Shown piece after piece: positions 35,750 through 43,990 of a stretch of DNA of 64,000 nucleotides (positions within the stretch are counted from its first letter, which is position 1; each line of letters begins with the position of its first letter). Where the stretch lies: the NCBI RefSeq assembly GCF_000468535.1, contig NZ_AUQY01000002.1, forward strand, positions 62,001 through 126,000. Direction: 5' to 3'. This stretch comes from Peptoniphilus mikwangii. GTDB lineage: Bacteria > Bacillota > Clostridia > Tissierellales > Peptoniphilaceae. Under the pieces are notes generated by a model. It saw only the letters and a program-made list of their open reading frames with translations. It did no database searches and had not been told where the DNA came from. The position numbers and the translations under genes are program-made.

Positions 35750-36004
35750 ATGGATGATAAAAATTATGAAACTCAAGTTTTTGAAAAGCAAAGTATTGAA
35801 ACTGAAAAATATAGAAGTATATTAAAATCAGTATATGAATCACTTAGCGAAAAGGGATATAATCCTGTGGATCAAATAATAGGATATATACTTTCAGGAG
35901 ATCCGACATATATTACAAGTTATAATAATGCAAGATCCATAATACAGGGTGTTGAGCGTGATGAATTATTAGGAGAATTGTTAAAGTTCTACTTAAAGAA
36001 ATAA
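35750..36004 (+). CDS. ireB: IreB-family (UPF0297) regulatory phosphoprotein
   Basis: 84 residues. The conserved stretch [18 protein letters not shown] identifies the UPF0297/IreB family. In Enterococcus faecalis IreB is a substrate of the Ser/Thr kinase IreK and affects cephalosporin tolerance. The N terminus ([10 protein letters not shown]) has threonines near where the enterococcal protein is phosphorylated. Position between alaS and ruvX is conserved across Firmicutes. A ten-base stem hairpin follows at 36011-36037. Confidence 0.93.
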   Translation: MDDKNYETQVFEKQSIETEKYRSILKSVYESLSEKGYNPVDQIIGYILSGDPTYITSYNNARSIIQGVERDELLGELLKFYLKK

Positions 36005-36010
36005 TATATT

Positions 36011-36041
36011 ATGAGATGGACGTATGCTCCATCTCATCTTT
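36011..36041 (+). terminator. Possible weak terminator after ireB
   Basis: ATGAGATGGA pairs with TCCATCTCAT around a seven-base loop, but the following T-run is only three bases, so it may instead attenuate or stabilise the transcript. Confidence 0.4.
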
Positions 36042-36094
36042 ACATATTGTATATTTAGAAATATGTACCTTAGAATAAGGTTGTGGTTTATTTA

Positions 36095-36505
36095 ATGGAA
36101 AAAATATTAGGATTAGATATAGGGGATAAATGGATAGGTGTTGCAGTGAGTGATTTATTAGGCATTACTGCACAGCCGTTAGTGACAATAAAAAGAGAAT
36201 CTAATAAACAAGCATACGAAGATATATATAATTTAATTAAGGAAAACAACATAGCTAAAGTTGTTGTAGGACTACCGAAAAATATGAATAATACGTTAGG
36301 GCCTCAAAGCGAAAAAGTTTTAAAATTTTCGGAAAAATTAAAAAATAAATATGGTGTTGAAATTATATATATAGATGAAAGAATGACTACTATATCTGCT
36401 AATAGAATTTTAATTGAAGGCGAAGTAAGAAGAGAAAATAGAAAACAGTATGTTGATAAAATAGCAGCGACATATATTTTACAGACATATTTGGATAGTA
36501 AGTAG
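36095..36505 (+). CDS. ruvX: Putative Holliday-junction resolvase / pre-16S rRNA nuclease YqgF
   Basis: 136 residues, an RNase H-fold protein. The acidic residues are in LGLDIGDKWIGVAVSD, VVVGLPKNMNNTLGPQS and IYIDERMTT, with the C-terminal DKIAATYILQTYL. YqgF is implicated in processing the 5' end of 16S rRNA and was earlier proposed as a Holliday-junction resolvase. ATG 36095 is chosen because the protein then begins MEKILGLDIG like its homologues; the ribosome site is weak and GTG 36083 is a possible alternative. Part of the alaS-ireB-ruvX-yrzB cluster. Confidence 0.9.
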   Translation: MEKILGLDIGDKWIGVAVSDLLGITAQPLVTIKRESNKQAYEDIYNLIKENNIAKVVVGLPKNMNNTLGPQSEKVLKFSEKLKNKYGVEIIYIDERMTTISANRILIEGEVRRENRKQYVDKIAATYILQTYLDSK

Positions 36506-36515
36506 AGGAGGAACA

Positions 36516-36761
36516 ATGGAAAGGCACCTTTTTTATGATGAAAATAATGAGCCGGTTGAATTTATAGTGAAGGCTAAATTTACTGTAGATGATACTGATT
36601 ATGTTGCTATGCTACCAGCAGATGACCTTGAGCCGCTTATTTATATTTTAAAAATTGAAGTTGATGATGCAGGAAATGAATTCTTGGTTGGTATTGAAGA
36701 TGAAGAATTGGAAGAAGCAACTGCAGTTTATGAAGAACTTATGAAAGACAAATTGCAATGA
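36516..36761 (+). CDS. yrzB: DUF1292/UPF0473-family protein YrzB
   Basis: 81 residues, strongly acidic. The layout (short beta-rich EFIVKAKFTVDDTDYVAML core followed by an acidic helix ending EEATAVYEELMKD) and the place after ireB and ruvX identify the DUF1292 family. No function is established for the family. GAGGAGG precedes ATG 36516, and the gap to the Fur-family gene is eight bases, so the two are likely cotranscribed. Confidence 0.88.
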   Translation: MERHLFYDENNEPVEFIVKAKFTVDDTDYVAMLPADDLEPLIYILKIEVDDAGNEFLVGIEDEELEEATAVYEELMKDKLQ

Positions 36762-36769
36762 GGTGAATT

Positions 36770-37231
36770 ATGGAATTAAATGTTGAATATGTAAAAAATG
36801 TTTTGAAGAATAATGGTTACAAATATACAAATCAGAGAGCTGAAGTATATAATGTTTTTTTAAATCATAGAGATGAACATTTATCAACTGAAGATGTATT
36901 TGCCTATGTTTCTAAAGAAGATCCTGAAATAGGTATAGCAACAGTTTATAGAACACTTATGTTGTTTGAGGAACTTGGTGTTTTGTATAAAATAAGTTTT
37001 GACGATGGTGTTGCAAGGTATGAAATTAAGACCGTAGGTGAGGGACATAGACATCATCATTTAGTATGCCTTGATTGTGGAGGTATTACGGAAGTAAAGC
37101 TTGATTTATTAGATAGCTTAGAAGAAGAAATAGAAAATGACGAAAAATTTAAAATAGTTGACCACAATCTTAAATTCTATGGTTATTGCAAAGACTGCTA
37201 TGAAAAAAAGGAGAGATTGAATGAGAAATAG
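36770..37231 (+). CDS. Fur-family metal-dependent regulator
   Basis: 153 residues. An N-terminal winged helix (LKNNGYKYTNQRAEVYNVFL, IGIATVYRTLMLFEELGVL) and a C-terminal metal/dimer domain with GHRHHHLVCLDCG and HNLKFYGYCKDC. The two CxxC pairs make the structural zinc site found in Fur and PerR. I cannot separate Fur, PerR and Zur with confidence; the HNLKFYGYC segment leans toward Fur. It overlaps the RNase J gene by 11 bases. Confidence 0.88.
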   Translation: MELNVEYVKNVLKNNGYKYTNQRAEVYNVFLNHRDEHLSTEDVFAYVSKEDPEIGIATVYRTLMLFEELGVLYKISFDDGVARYEIKTVGEGHRHHHLVCLDCGGITEVKLDLLDSLEEEIENDEKFKIVDHNLKFYGYCKDCYEKKERLNEK

Positions 37232-38885
37232 CAATAAGTTAAAGATTATTCCTCTTGGCGGAATGCGAGAAGTCGGAAAAAATTTAACACTAATAGAATA
37301 TAGAGATGAAATAATAATAGTTGACTGCGGTATGACATTTCCTGAAGATGAGATGCTCGGTATAGATGTTGTAATACCTGATGTAACTTATCTGATTAAA
37401 AATCAGGAAAAAATAAAAGCCTTAGTACTAACACATGGCCATGAAGATCATATAGGAGCAATACCTTATATATTAAAAAAATTGAAAATGCCAATATATG
37501 GTACACCACTGACAATTGGATTACTTGAAAATAAACTTAAAGAGCATAATCTTGGAAAAGTTGAATTAAATGTTGTTCGTGCAGGAGATAAGGTAAAACT
37601 TGGGAAAATGGAGGTTGAATGGATATCAGTAAATCATTCAATACCGGACAGTTGTGCCCTTGCTATAAAAACTCCTTTGGGATATGTGTATCATTCAGGA
37701 GATTTTAAAGTTGATTTTACACCGATTTCAGGGGATGTTATTGATTTACAAAGAATAGCACAAATAGGAGAAAAAGGTGTGCTTGCCATGATTGGAGAAT
37801 CTACAAATGTTCTTCGTGAAGGGTATACAATGAGTGAGAGAAAAGTAGGAGAAACATTTAATAGAATTTTTTCTCAAGCAGGAACAAATAGAATTATAAT
37901 TGCTACATTTGCATCTAATGTTCATAGAATTCAACAAATTATAAATTCTGCTGAAAAATATGGAAGAAGAGTAGTTTTATCAGGTCGTTCCATGATTAAT
38001 GTAATGGAAACTGCACAAAGGCTTGGATATTTAAAGCTAAAAAAAGGTACTTTAATAGATATTAAAGATATGCATAAGTACAATGATGACGAACTTGTAG
38101 TAATAACAACCGGTTCGCAAGGAGAACCAATGAGTGCTCTTACGAGAATAGCTTATGGTGAACATAGGAAAATAGCTGTTACACCAAATGATATAGTAAT
38201 TTTGTCGGCTACACCGATACCGGGGAATGAAACGTCAGTATTTAAGGTAATCAATAAATTACTTGAATTAGGTGTAAACGTAATATATGAAAGTTTAACT
38301 GAGATTCATGTTTCCGGACACGCATGTCAGGAAGAGTTAAAATTAATATTAAGTCTAATAAGACCGAAATATTTTATACCGGCACATGGAGAAATAAGAC
38401 ACCTTTTAAAACATGCAGAGGTAGCAAATTCACTTGGAGTTTCTAAAGAAAATATATTTATTATGTCTAATGGAAATTGTTTGGAAATTTCTCAGAAAGA
38501 TGCTAAATTTGTAGGAGATGTTCCATCAGGAAATATTTTGGTGGACGGACTTGGAATAGGCGATGTAGGAAATATAGTCCTTAGAGACAGAAAACATCTT
38601 TCAGAGGATGGACTTATTGTAGTAGTTATTACTATGTCAAAGTCTGAAGGAAAACTTGTTTCGGGACCTGACATAATTTCAAGAGGTTTTGTATATGTAA
38701 GAGAGTCTGAAGGATTAATAGAAGATGTCAGAAATGTGGTTAAGGGCACTTTAGATAGATGTGATAGAAAATCTATAACAGATTGGACTTCGTTAAAGAC
38801 AAGCATTAGAGAAGATTTAAAGGGATTTTTATTTGCACAGACAAAGAGAAACCCTATGATACTTCCAATTATAATGGAAATTTAA
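37221..38885 (+). CDS. rnj: Ribonuclease J
   Basis: 554 residues. A metallo-beta-lactamase/beta-CASP nuclease with 5' exonuclease and endonuclease activity, central to mRNA decay in Firmicutes. The metal site motif is LTHGHEDHIGA (HxHxDH), with HSGDFKVD further on and beta-CASP motifs at ATFASNVHRIQQI and SGHACQEELKL, then PAHGEIRHL. The C-terminal domain is present, ending MILPIIMEI. ATG 37221 follows AAGGAGAG inside the Fur-family gene. The stop lies within the terminator hairpin. Confidence 0.93.
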   Translation: MRNSNKLKIIPLGGMREVGKNLTLIEYRDEIIIVDCGMTFPEDEMLGIDVVIPDVTYLIKNQEKIKALVLTHGHEDHIGAIPYILKKLKMPIYGTPLTIGLLENKLKEHNLGKVELNVVRAGDKVKLGKMEVEWISVNHSIPDSCALAIKTPLGYVYHSGDFKVDFTPISGDVIDLQRIAQIGEKGVLAMIGESTNVLREGYTMSERKVGETFNRIFSQAGTNRIIIATFASNVHRIQQIINSAEKYGRRVVLSGRSMINVMETAQRLGYLKLKKGTLIDIKDMHKYNDDELVVITTGSQGEPMSALTRIAYGEHRKIAVTPNDIVILSATPIPGNETSVFKVINKLLELGVNVIYESLTEIHVSGHACQEELKLILSLIRPKYFIPAHGEIRHLLKHAEVANSLGVSKENIFIMSNGNCLEISQKDAKFVGDVPSGNILVDGLGIGDVGNIVLRDRKHLSEDGLIVVVITMSKSEGKLVSGPDIISRGFVYVRESEGLIEDVRNVVKGTLDRCDRKSITDWTSLKTSIREDLKGFLFAQTKRNPMILPIIMEI

Positions 38886-38910
38886 AGGGGAATCGAAAGA
38901 TTCCCTTTTT
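38885..38910 (+). terminator. Terminator after the RNase J gene
   Basis: GGGAATC-GAAA-GATTCCC followed by five T (38888-38910). A GNRA-type loop closes the stem. It overlaps the RNase J stop codon. Confidence 0.85.
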
Positions 38911-38921
38911 GTGAGGATGAA

Positions 38922-39566
38922 ATGAGTAATATAAATTATGAATACATTGAAGAATATATAAGAAGCTTGATACCAAGTAAATCGGGACATTTATTGGAGA
39001 TGAGAAAATATGCTGAAGAAAATCATATTCCAATAGTTGAAGAAGAAAGTGAAGAGTTTTTAAAGTTTTTGATAAATTTAAAAAAGCCTAATAAAATATT
39101 AGAACTCGGAACTGCAATAGGATATTCTTCAATAATTTTTGCAATGAGCTCTTCTTCTATTGAGCATATAAAAACTGTTGAGATAAAAGATGAAATGGTT
39201 GACATTGCAAGAAATAATATTGAAATTATGAAATTGAGCTCTGTCATAGAAGTTGTACATGGAGATGCGGCAGAGGTTCTTGAAAAAATAGACGAAAAAT
39301 ATGATATGATTTTTATAGATGCTGCAAAAGGACAATATGAAAATTATTTTAATATGTCATTAAAAAATTTATCTGAAGATGGAATAATAATTTGTGATAA
39401 TGTACTTTTTAGAGGAATGATTGCAAATCAAGAATTGGTTAAGAGAAGAAAAATAACTATCGTTAAAAGGCTTAGAAAATTTTTGAAAGAAATAGAAGAA
39501 AATGAGGAATTTATATCTTCGATAGTTCCAATTGGAGATGGGGTACTATTGATTGGGAGGAAATAG
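38922..39566 (+). CDS. trmR: tRNA 5-hydroxyuridine methyltransferase-like O-methyltransferase
   Basis: 214 residues, class I SAM-dependent O-methyltransferase of the YrrM type. SAM motifs: ILELGTAIGYSSI (motif I), VEIKDEMVDIARNNI, GDAAEVLE and MIFIDAAKGQYENYF (metal-binding acid). In B. subtilis YrrM (TrmR) methylates 5-hydroxyuridine at tRNA position 34. The next gene is a U32-family protein of the TrhP type that makes the hydroxyuridine, and then udk, the same gene order as yrrM-yrrN-yrrO-udk; this supports the assignment. Catechol-type methylation is a less likely alternative. Confidence 0.85.
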   Translation: MSNINYEYIEEYIRSLIPSKSGHLLEMRKYAEENHIPIVEEESEEFLKFLINLKKPNKILELGTAIGYSSIIFAMSSSSIEHIKTVEIKDEMVDIARNNIEIMKLSSVIEVVHGDAAEVLEKIDEKYDMIFIDAAKGQYENYFNMSLKNLSEDGIIICDNVLFRGMIANQELVKRRKITIVKRLRKFLKEIEENEEFISSIVPIGDGVLLIGRK

Positions 39567-39567
39567 A

Positions 39568-40797
39568 ATGAATAAAATTGAATTACTTGCTCCGGCCGGT
39601 GATTTAAATAAACTAAAGACAGCTATTGATTATGGTGCGGATACGGTATATCTTGGAGGAGAAAGTTTTGGACTTAGAAAGGCGTCTAAAAATTTCTCTA
39701 TGGAAGATATAAGAGAAGGCGTTATTTATGCTCATGAAAGAGGAAAAAAAGTTCATGTTACTTTGAATATAATTCCACACGATAAAGATATAGACGGTGT
39801 AGAAGAATATGTAAAACAACTTTATAATATGGGGGTAGATGCACTGATAGTTGCAGATCCGGGTATGTTTTTAAAAGTAAGAAATGCGGTTTCAGATATG
39901 GATATACACATTTCTACGCAAGGTTCTGTAACAAATTCATCTACGGTTGCATTTTGGAAACAAATGGGTGCAAAAAGAGTTGTTCTTGCAAGAGAACTAT
40001 CTATTGATGAAATAAAAAATATAGTAAAAGAGTCTAATGGAGAAATTGAAATCGAGACCTTCGCTCATGGAGCAATGTGTATGTCATATTCCGGAAGATG
40101 CCTATTATCCAATTATATGACAGGAAGAGATGCGAATATGGGAGATTGTTCACAAGCATGTAGATATAAATATTATTTAGTTGAAGAAAAACGTCCGGGT
40201 GAATATTTTCCGATAGAAGAGCACGATGAAGGATCATTTATAATGAATTCAAAAGATTTATGTATGATAGAGCATATTGATGATTTAATAGAATCAGGAG
40301 TTGTGAGTTTAAAGATAGAAGGAAGAGTAAAAAGCGAATACTATCTTGCAACGGTAATAAGATCATATAGAATGGCAATAGACAGCTATTATGAAAATCC
40401 TGAAAAATATGTCTTTGATAAAAGTTTACTTGATGAAATTAAGAAAGTAAGTCACAGGGATTTTACTACCGGATTTTTTTATGGAAAAGCTAATGAAGAT
40501 TCGCAGGTATATAAGACAAATTCATATATAAGAGGATACGATTTTGTTGGAATTGTGCTTGATTATGACAAGAATAGCAAAATAGCTACAATAGAGCAGA
40601 GAAATAGAATATTTAAAGGCGAAGAGATTGAAATATTCGGGCCATCCGTAAAGTTTTTTAAGCAAAAAATTGATTATATGACTGATGAAAATGATATTCC
40701 AATAGAAGTTGCAAATAAGGCAAAACAAATATTTAAGATAAAAGTGGACAGAGATGTGAAAAAAGATTTTATGCTTAGGAGGAAGAATGAGATATGA
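39568..40797 (+). CDS. trhP: Peptidase U32-family protein, tRNA hydroxylation (TrhP-like)
   Basis: 409 residues. U32 family: [27 protein letters not shown] at the start, the signature [22 protein letters not shown] with its cysteines, [13 protein letters not shown], and [15 protein letters not shown]. These cysteines bind a [4Fe-4S] cluster in TrhP-type proteins, which use prephenate to hydroxylate U34 of tRNA. Bacillus has two such genes in a row; here there is one. The start is ATG 39568 (GGGAGG before it), not the in-frame TTG 39553 inside trmR. Collagenase/peptidase names for this family are historical. Confidence 0.86.
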   Translation: MNKIELLAPAGDLNKLKTAIDYGADTVYLGGESFGLRKASKNFSMEDIREGVIYAHERGKKVHVTLNIIPHDKDIDGVEEYVKQLYNMGVDALIVADPGMFLKVRNAVSDMDIHISTQGSVTNSSTVAFWKQMGAKRVVLARELSIDEIKNIVKESNGEIEIETFAHGAMCMSYSGRCLLSNYMTGRDANMGDCSQACRYKYYLVEEKRPGEYFPIEEHDEGSFIMNSKDLCMIEHIDDLIESGVVSLKIEGRVKSEYYLATVIRSYRMAIDSYYENPEKYVFDKSLLDEIKKVSHRDFTTGFFYGKANEDSQVYKTNSYIRGYDFVGIVLDYDKNSKIATIEQRNRIFKGEEIEIFGPSVKFFKQKIDYMTDENDIPIEVANKAKQIFKIKVDRDVKKDFMLRRKNEI

Positions 40798-41417
40798 GAA
40801 CACCAATAATAATAGGAATTGCAGGCGGTTCAGGTTCAGGTAAGAGCACAGTAACTAATGAATTAAAAGCTATGCTTGATGATAACAAAGTTGTAATTAT
40901 TGAGCAGGATAGTTATTATAAAGATCAAAGCGCACTTCCGTTTGAGCAAAGAGTAAAAACTAATTATGACCATCCATTTGCCTTTGATAACGATTTGTTG
41001 ATAGAACATTTAAAAAAGTTTAAAAATAATGAAAGTATTGAGAAACCGATATATGATTTTGAGGTTCATAACAGAAAAGAAGAAACAAAAATAATTGAAC
41101 CTAAAGAAGTAATAATATTGGAAGGAATTTTAATTCTTAGTGAAAAAGAAATAAGAGATTTATTGGATATAAAGATTTTTGTAGATACAGATAGTGATGT
41201 AAGAATAATAAGGAGAATATTAAGAGATATAAAGGAAAGAGGACGTTCTTTGGAATCGGTTATACTTCAATATATGTCTACCGTAAGACCGGCTAATATG
41301 CAATTTGTCGAACCGTCTAAAAAATATGCAGATATAATTATTCCTGAAGGCGGATATAATAAAGTGGCTATTGATTTAATTTATTCAAAGATAAAATCCT
41401 TTTTAGATGAAAAATAA
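40794..41417 (+). CDS. udk: Uridine kinase
   Basis: 207 residues. Phosphorylates uridine and cytidine to the monophosphates for pyrimidine salvage. P-loop [17 protein letters not shown] at 8-24, EQDSYYKD for nucleoside binding, [16 protein letters not shown], and [21 protein letters not shown] 40794 overlaps the U32 stop by four bases. The uracil permease gene follows after a leader with its own promoter, so pyrimidine salvage genes are neighbours here. Confidence 0.95.
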   Translation: MRTPIIIGIAGGSGSGKSTVTNELKAMLDDNKVVIIEQDSYYKDQSALPFEQRVKTNYDHPFAFDNDLLIEHLKKFKNNESIEKPIYDFEVHNRKEETKIIEPKEVIILEGILILSEKEIRDLLDIKIFVDTDSDVRIIRRILRDIKERGRSLESVILQYMSTVRPANMQFVEPSKKYADIIIPEGGYNKVAIDLIYSKIKSFLDEK

Positions 41418-41421
41418 TTCA

Positions 41422-41450
41422 TTGACAATTTAATTATATAAAAGTATAAT
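41422..41450 (+). promoter_or_regulatory. Consensus sigma-A promoter of uraA
   Basis: TTGACA (41422-41427), 17-base spacer, TATAAT (41445-41450). Exact consensus match; predicted start about 41457, giving a leader of about 100 bases before the start codon. Confidence 0.9.
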
Positions 41451-41469
41451 CAGTAAGAATAATATGTTG

Positions 41470-41537
41470 GTAGTGCAATTAGATGGCATTGCTTAGAGTT
41501 TTGATTCCTTGCTATCTTTTGCAAGGAATTTTTTTAT
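41470..41537 (+). promoter_or_regulatory. Transcription attenuator in the uraA leader
   Basis: An upstream stem (GCAAT 41475-41479 with ATTGC 41488-41492) is followed by a clear intrinsic terminator: ATTCCTTGC (41504-41512), loop TATCTTTT, GCAAGGAAT (41521-41529) and a T-run. It lies between the consensus promoter and the start codon, so expression must depend on terminator read-through. In Firmicutes uracil genes are commonly attenuated by PyrR, but I do not see the PyrR-binding consensus. Confidence 0.7.
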
Positions 41538-41557
41538 AATTGAAAGGAGCAATAAAT

Positions 41558-42808
41558 TTGGAAAAGTTTTTCTTTGGTAATGGTTCTACAAATAAGTTTT
41601 TAATAAATCTAAAGAAAATTATTTTAGCTCTTCAACATTTAATAGCAATGTTCGGGGCTACTGTATTAGTTCCTCTTTTAACAGGATTTAATGTAAATAC
41701 TACTTTATTTTGTGCGGGTATAGGTACTTTGATTTTTCATTTTTGTACGAAAAAGAAGGTACCTGTTTTTTTAGGCTCATCATTTGCTTTTATTCCAGTA
41801 ATTCAAAGTGTATATAATAATTATGGAAGTCTGTCATATGCTCAAGGTGGTATAGCGGTTGCAGGCTTTTTATATGTAATTTTATCATTTGTAATTGGAA
41901 AAGTTGGAGCTAATAAAATAATAAAATATTTTCCGGCGCAAGTAGTAGGACCTATGATAATTGTAATAGGATTTAATTTAATTCCTACTGCAATATCAAT
42001 GGCAAGCAGTAATTATCTTGTATCAGGAGTAACGCTTGTATTTTGTTTGACTCTTTCATTTTTTACAGAAGGATTTTTAAAACAGCTATCTATAATAATT
42101 TCTGTAATAATAGGATATATTTTGTCGCTAAACATCGGTTTGGTTGATATGAGTGCGGTTAGAGATGCTGCGATATTGTCATTGCCACAATTTTCCGCTC
42201 CGAAATTTGATATTCCGGCAATAATAGTAATAGCTCCTGTTGTACTTGCGGTATTTATGGAGCATATAGGAGATATAACTACAAATTCGGCTGTTGTAGG
42301 AGAGAATTTTCTTGAAGATCCCGGACTGAATAGAACTTTACTTGGAGATGGACTTGCAACAATGGTTGCCGGATTTTTAGGAGGTCCTGCAAATACAACT
42401 TATGGAGAAAATACAGGTGTACTTGCAATAACAAAAAACTACGATCCGTCAATATTGAGAATTACGGCAATTTTTGCAATAATGCTTGGATGTGTAGGGA
42501 AGGTTGGGGGATTACTTCAAACTATTCCTCAAGCAGTTATGGGAGGAATTTCGGTTGTATTATTTTCTATGATAGCATTAATTGGTATCAAGACAATAAA
42601 AAATTCAAAGATTAATTTTAATTTAAAGAATATAATAATAATGTTAAGCATAATTATTATCGGACTTGGAAGTCATGTAGGTATAAATATAGCTATAAAA
42701 ATAACGGAAGAAGTATCTCTTTCAGGATTATCATTGGCAGCACTTGTAGGAGTAATTTTAAATATTATTTTAAGTAGGTTTGAAGACAAGATAAATAGAG
42801 ATAAATAG
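41558..42808 (+). CDS. uraA: Uracil permease (NCS2 family)
   Basis: 416 residues, about 14 membrane segments. A proton-uracil symporter by family. The substrate-site motifs are present: EHIGDITTNSAV with the conserved glutamate, and GGPANTTYGENTGVLAITK with the second one. The QHLIAMFGATVLVPLLTG segment at the N terminus is typical of UraA/PyrP. The start is TTG 41558 after AAAGGAG; the in-frame TTG 41540 precedes the ribosome site. Adjacency to udk favours uracil over xanthine as substrate. Confidence 0.9.
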   Translation: MEKFFFGNGSTNKFLINLKKIILALQHLIAMFGATVLVPLLTGFNVNTTLFCAGIGTLIFHFCTKKKVPVFLGSSFAFIPVIQSVYNNYGSLSYAQGGIAVAGFLYVILSFVIGKVGANKIIKYFPAQVVGPMIIVIGFNLIPTAISMASSNYLVSGVTLVFCLTLSFFTEGFLKQLSIIISVIIGYILSLNIGLVDMSAVRDAAILSLPQFSAPKFDIPAIIVIAPVVLAVFMEHIGDITTNSAVVGENFLEDPGLNRTLLGDGLATMVAGFLGGPANTTYGENTGVLAITKNYDPSILRITAIFAIMLGCVGKVGGLLQTIPQAVMGGISVVLFSMIALIGIKTIKNSKINFNLKNIIIMLSIIIIGLGSHVGINIAIKITEEVSLSGLSLAALVGVILNIILSRFEDKINRDK

Positions 42809-42829
42809 TAATAAAAAATTAATAAAGTA

Positions 42830-42858
42830 TTGCAAAAATGCTGTTATTATGGTATTAT
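42830..42858 (+). promoter_or_regulatory. Promoter of the rplU operon
   Basis: TTGCAA (42830-42835), 17-base spacer, TATTAT (42853-42858). It places the transcription start at about 42865, at the 5' edge of the L21 leader. Confidence 0.65.
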
Positions 42859-42862
42859 AATT

Positions 42863-42922
42863 AACTGTAACCGCACAGAGTAAGGTCGAAAAATATTACC
42901 TACAATGGCGAGTCTTAATAAT
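42863..42922 (+). ncRNA. Ribosomal protein L21 leader
   Basis: The sequence before rplU has the features I recall for the L21 leader of Firmicutes: ACCGCACAGAGTAAGGT, then ACCTACAATGGCGAGTCTT just before the ribosome site. In this family the structured leader binds L21 and represses its own operon. Recognised from memory of the motif; a covariance model search would confirm it. Confidence 0.75.
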
Positions 42923-42939
42923 TAAGGAGGTGCTACAAA

Positions 42940-43245
42940 ATGTACGCAGTAATTGAAACAGGTGGAAAACAATACACTGTTAAGGCAGGAGACAAGGTTA
43001 AGATTGAAAAGTTGAATGCTAACGAAGGAGATAAAGTAACTTTTGATAAAGTTCTTTTAGTTGGTGGAGAAGATCTTAAAGTTGGAAAGCCTTATGTAGA
43101 AGGTTCTAAGGTTGAGGCAAAAGTTCTTGTACAAGCAAAAGATAAGAAGATTATTGTATATAAATACAAATCTAAGAAGAATGAAAGAAAAAAAAGAGGA
43201 CACAGACAACCTTATACATTAGTTGAAATCGAAAATATTATCTAA
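42940..43245 (+). CDS. rplU: 50S ribosomal protein L21
   Basis: 101 residues, normal length. [18 protein letters not shown] is the diagnostic N terminus, and [20 protein letters not shown] the rRNA-binding C-terminal part. AAGGAGGTG precedes ATG 42940. First gene of rplU-prp-rpmA, an arrangement found across Firmicutes and always with the small protease gene between the two ribosomal genes. Confidence 0.97.
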   Translation: MYAVIETGGKQYTVKAGDKVKIEKLNANEGDKVTFDKVLLVGGEDLKVGKPYVEGSKVEAKVLVQAKDKKIIVYKYKSKKNERKKRGHRQPYTLVEIENII

Positions 43246-43574
43246 TGATAAATATAAAAATTTTTAAAAGAAATGCAAATTATATCGGATTTGAATCATT
43301 CGGACATGCTGAATATTCTGATGGTGATGATATAGTTTGTGCAGGAGTTTCCACTCTAACTCAGACAATGTATTTTCATTTAGTTGAAAATTTGAACTTA
43401 GATGAAAAGTTTTTTGATGTAGAGCAGAGAGATGGATATTTAAAGCTTATTTTAAAGAATAATGATAAAGACACAAATATTCAAGTATCTTTTATGTATA
43501 TGATTAAAGGACTTGAAATTTTAGAGGCACAATACTCTAAACATATAAAATTAGAGATGATGGAGGTGCAATGA
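43245..43574 (+). CDS. prp: Ribosomal-processing cysteine protease Prp
   Basis: 109 residues. Removes the N-terminal extension of ribosomal protein L27 before it enters the ribosome. The catalytic dyad is H21 in [19 protein letters not shown] and C32 in the same segment, which is the most conserved part of the family. Start overlaps the rplU stop by one base (TAATG). Encoded beside its substrate, L27. Confidence 0.93.
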   Translation: MINIKIFKRNANYIGFESFGHAEYSDGDDIVCAGVSTLTQTMYFHLVENLNLDEKFFDVEQRDGYLKLILKNNDKDTNIQVSFMYMIKGLEILEAQYSKHIKLEMMEVQ

Positions 43575-43864
43575 TGATTAGATTTAATTTACAGTTATTT
43601 TCTTCTAAAAAGGGAGCAGGTTCTTCAAAGAATGGTCGTGATTCTCAAGCTAAAAGACTTGGAGTTAAGAGAAGTGATGGACAATATGTAATTGCCGGAA
43701 ATATTCTTGTAAGACAAAGAGGAACTAGAATTCATCCGGGCGAAAATGTAATGCGCGGTGGAGATGATACGCTTTTTGCAACTGCTGATGGACGTGTTAA
43801 GTTTGAGACAAAAGGTAGAGGCAATAAGAAGATAGTTAGTGTTTATACAGAAGAATTAGCATAA
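43574..43864 (+). CDS. rpmA: 50S ribosomal protein L27 with cleavable N-terminal extension
   Basis: 96 residues. The N terminus [16 protein letters not shown] carries the Prp cleavage motif; cutting is expected after F9, leaving SSKKGAG, the form that reaches the peptidyl-transferase centre. [20 protein letters not shown] and [14 protein letters not shown] are standard L27. ATG 43574 is chosen over the adjacent ATG 43571 because GGAGG (43562-43566) is seven bases from it; both are possible. A terminator follows the gene. Confidence 0.95.
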   Translation: MIRFNLQLFSSKKGAGSSKNGRDSQAKRLGVKRSDGQYVIAGNILVRQRGTRIHPGENVMRGGDDTLFATADGRVKFETKGRGNKKIVSVYTEELA

Positions 43865-43866
43865 GG

Positions 43867-43897
43867 AAAGTCGTAGCTTCTTGCTACGGCTTTATTT
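43867..43897 (+). terminator. Terminator after rpmA
   Basis: AAAGTCGTAGC pairs with GCTACGGCTTT (one G-T pair) around TTCTT, followed by T-rich sequence. Confidence 0.8.
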
Positions 43898-43957
43898 ATA
43901 TTTTAGACAATTTTTTGAAATTTTAAATATAATTTAAAGGTTTATATTTAGATTTAA

Positions 43958-43966
43958 TGATATAAT
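43958..43966 (+). promoter_or_regulatory. Extended -10 promoter of obg
   Basis: TGATATAAT with TATAAT at 43961-43966. The ribosome site before ATG 43991 is poor. Confidence 0.55.
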
Positions 43967-43990
43967 AAAAGAAAAATGAGTTGAATAGAT

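Noticed and set aside
36770-37231. Specific call as PerR, Fur or Zur
   Set aside because: Regulatory-site residues were not decisive by eye, so only the Fur family is given.
41457-41557. Purine or xanthine riboswitch before the NCS2 permease
   Set aside because: None of the conserved purine aptamer loop sequences was found; only a generic attenuator structure is supported.
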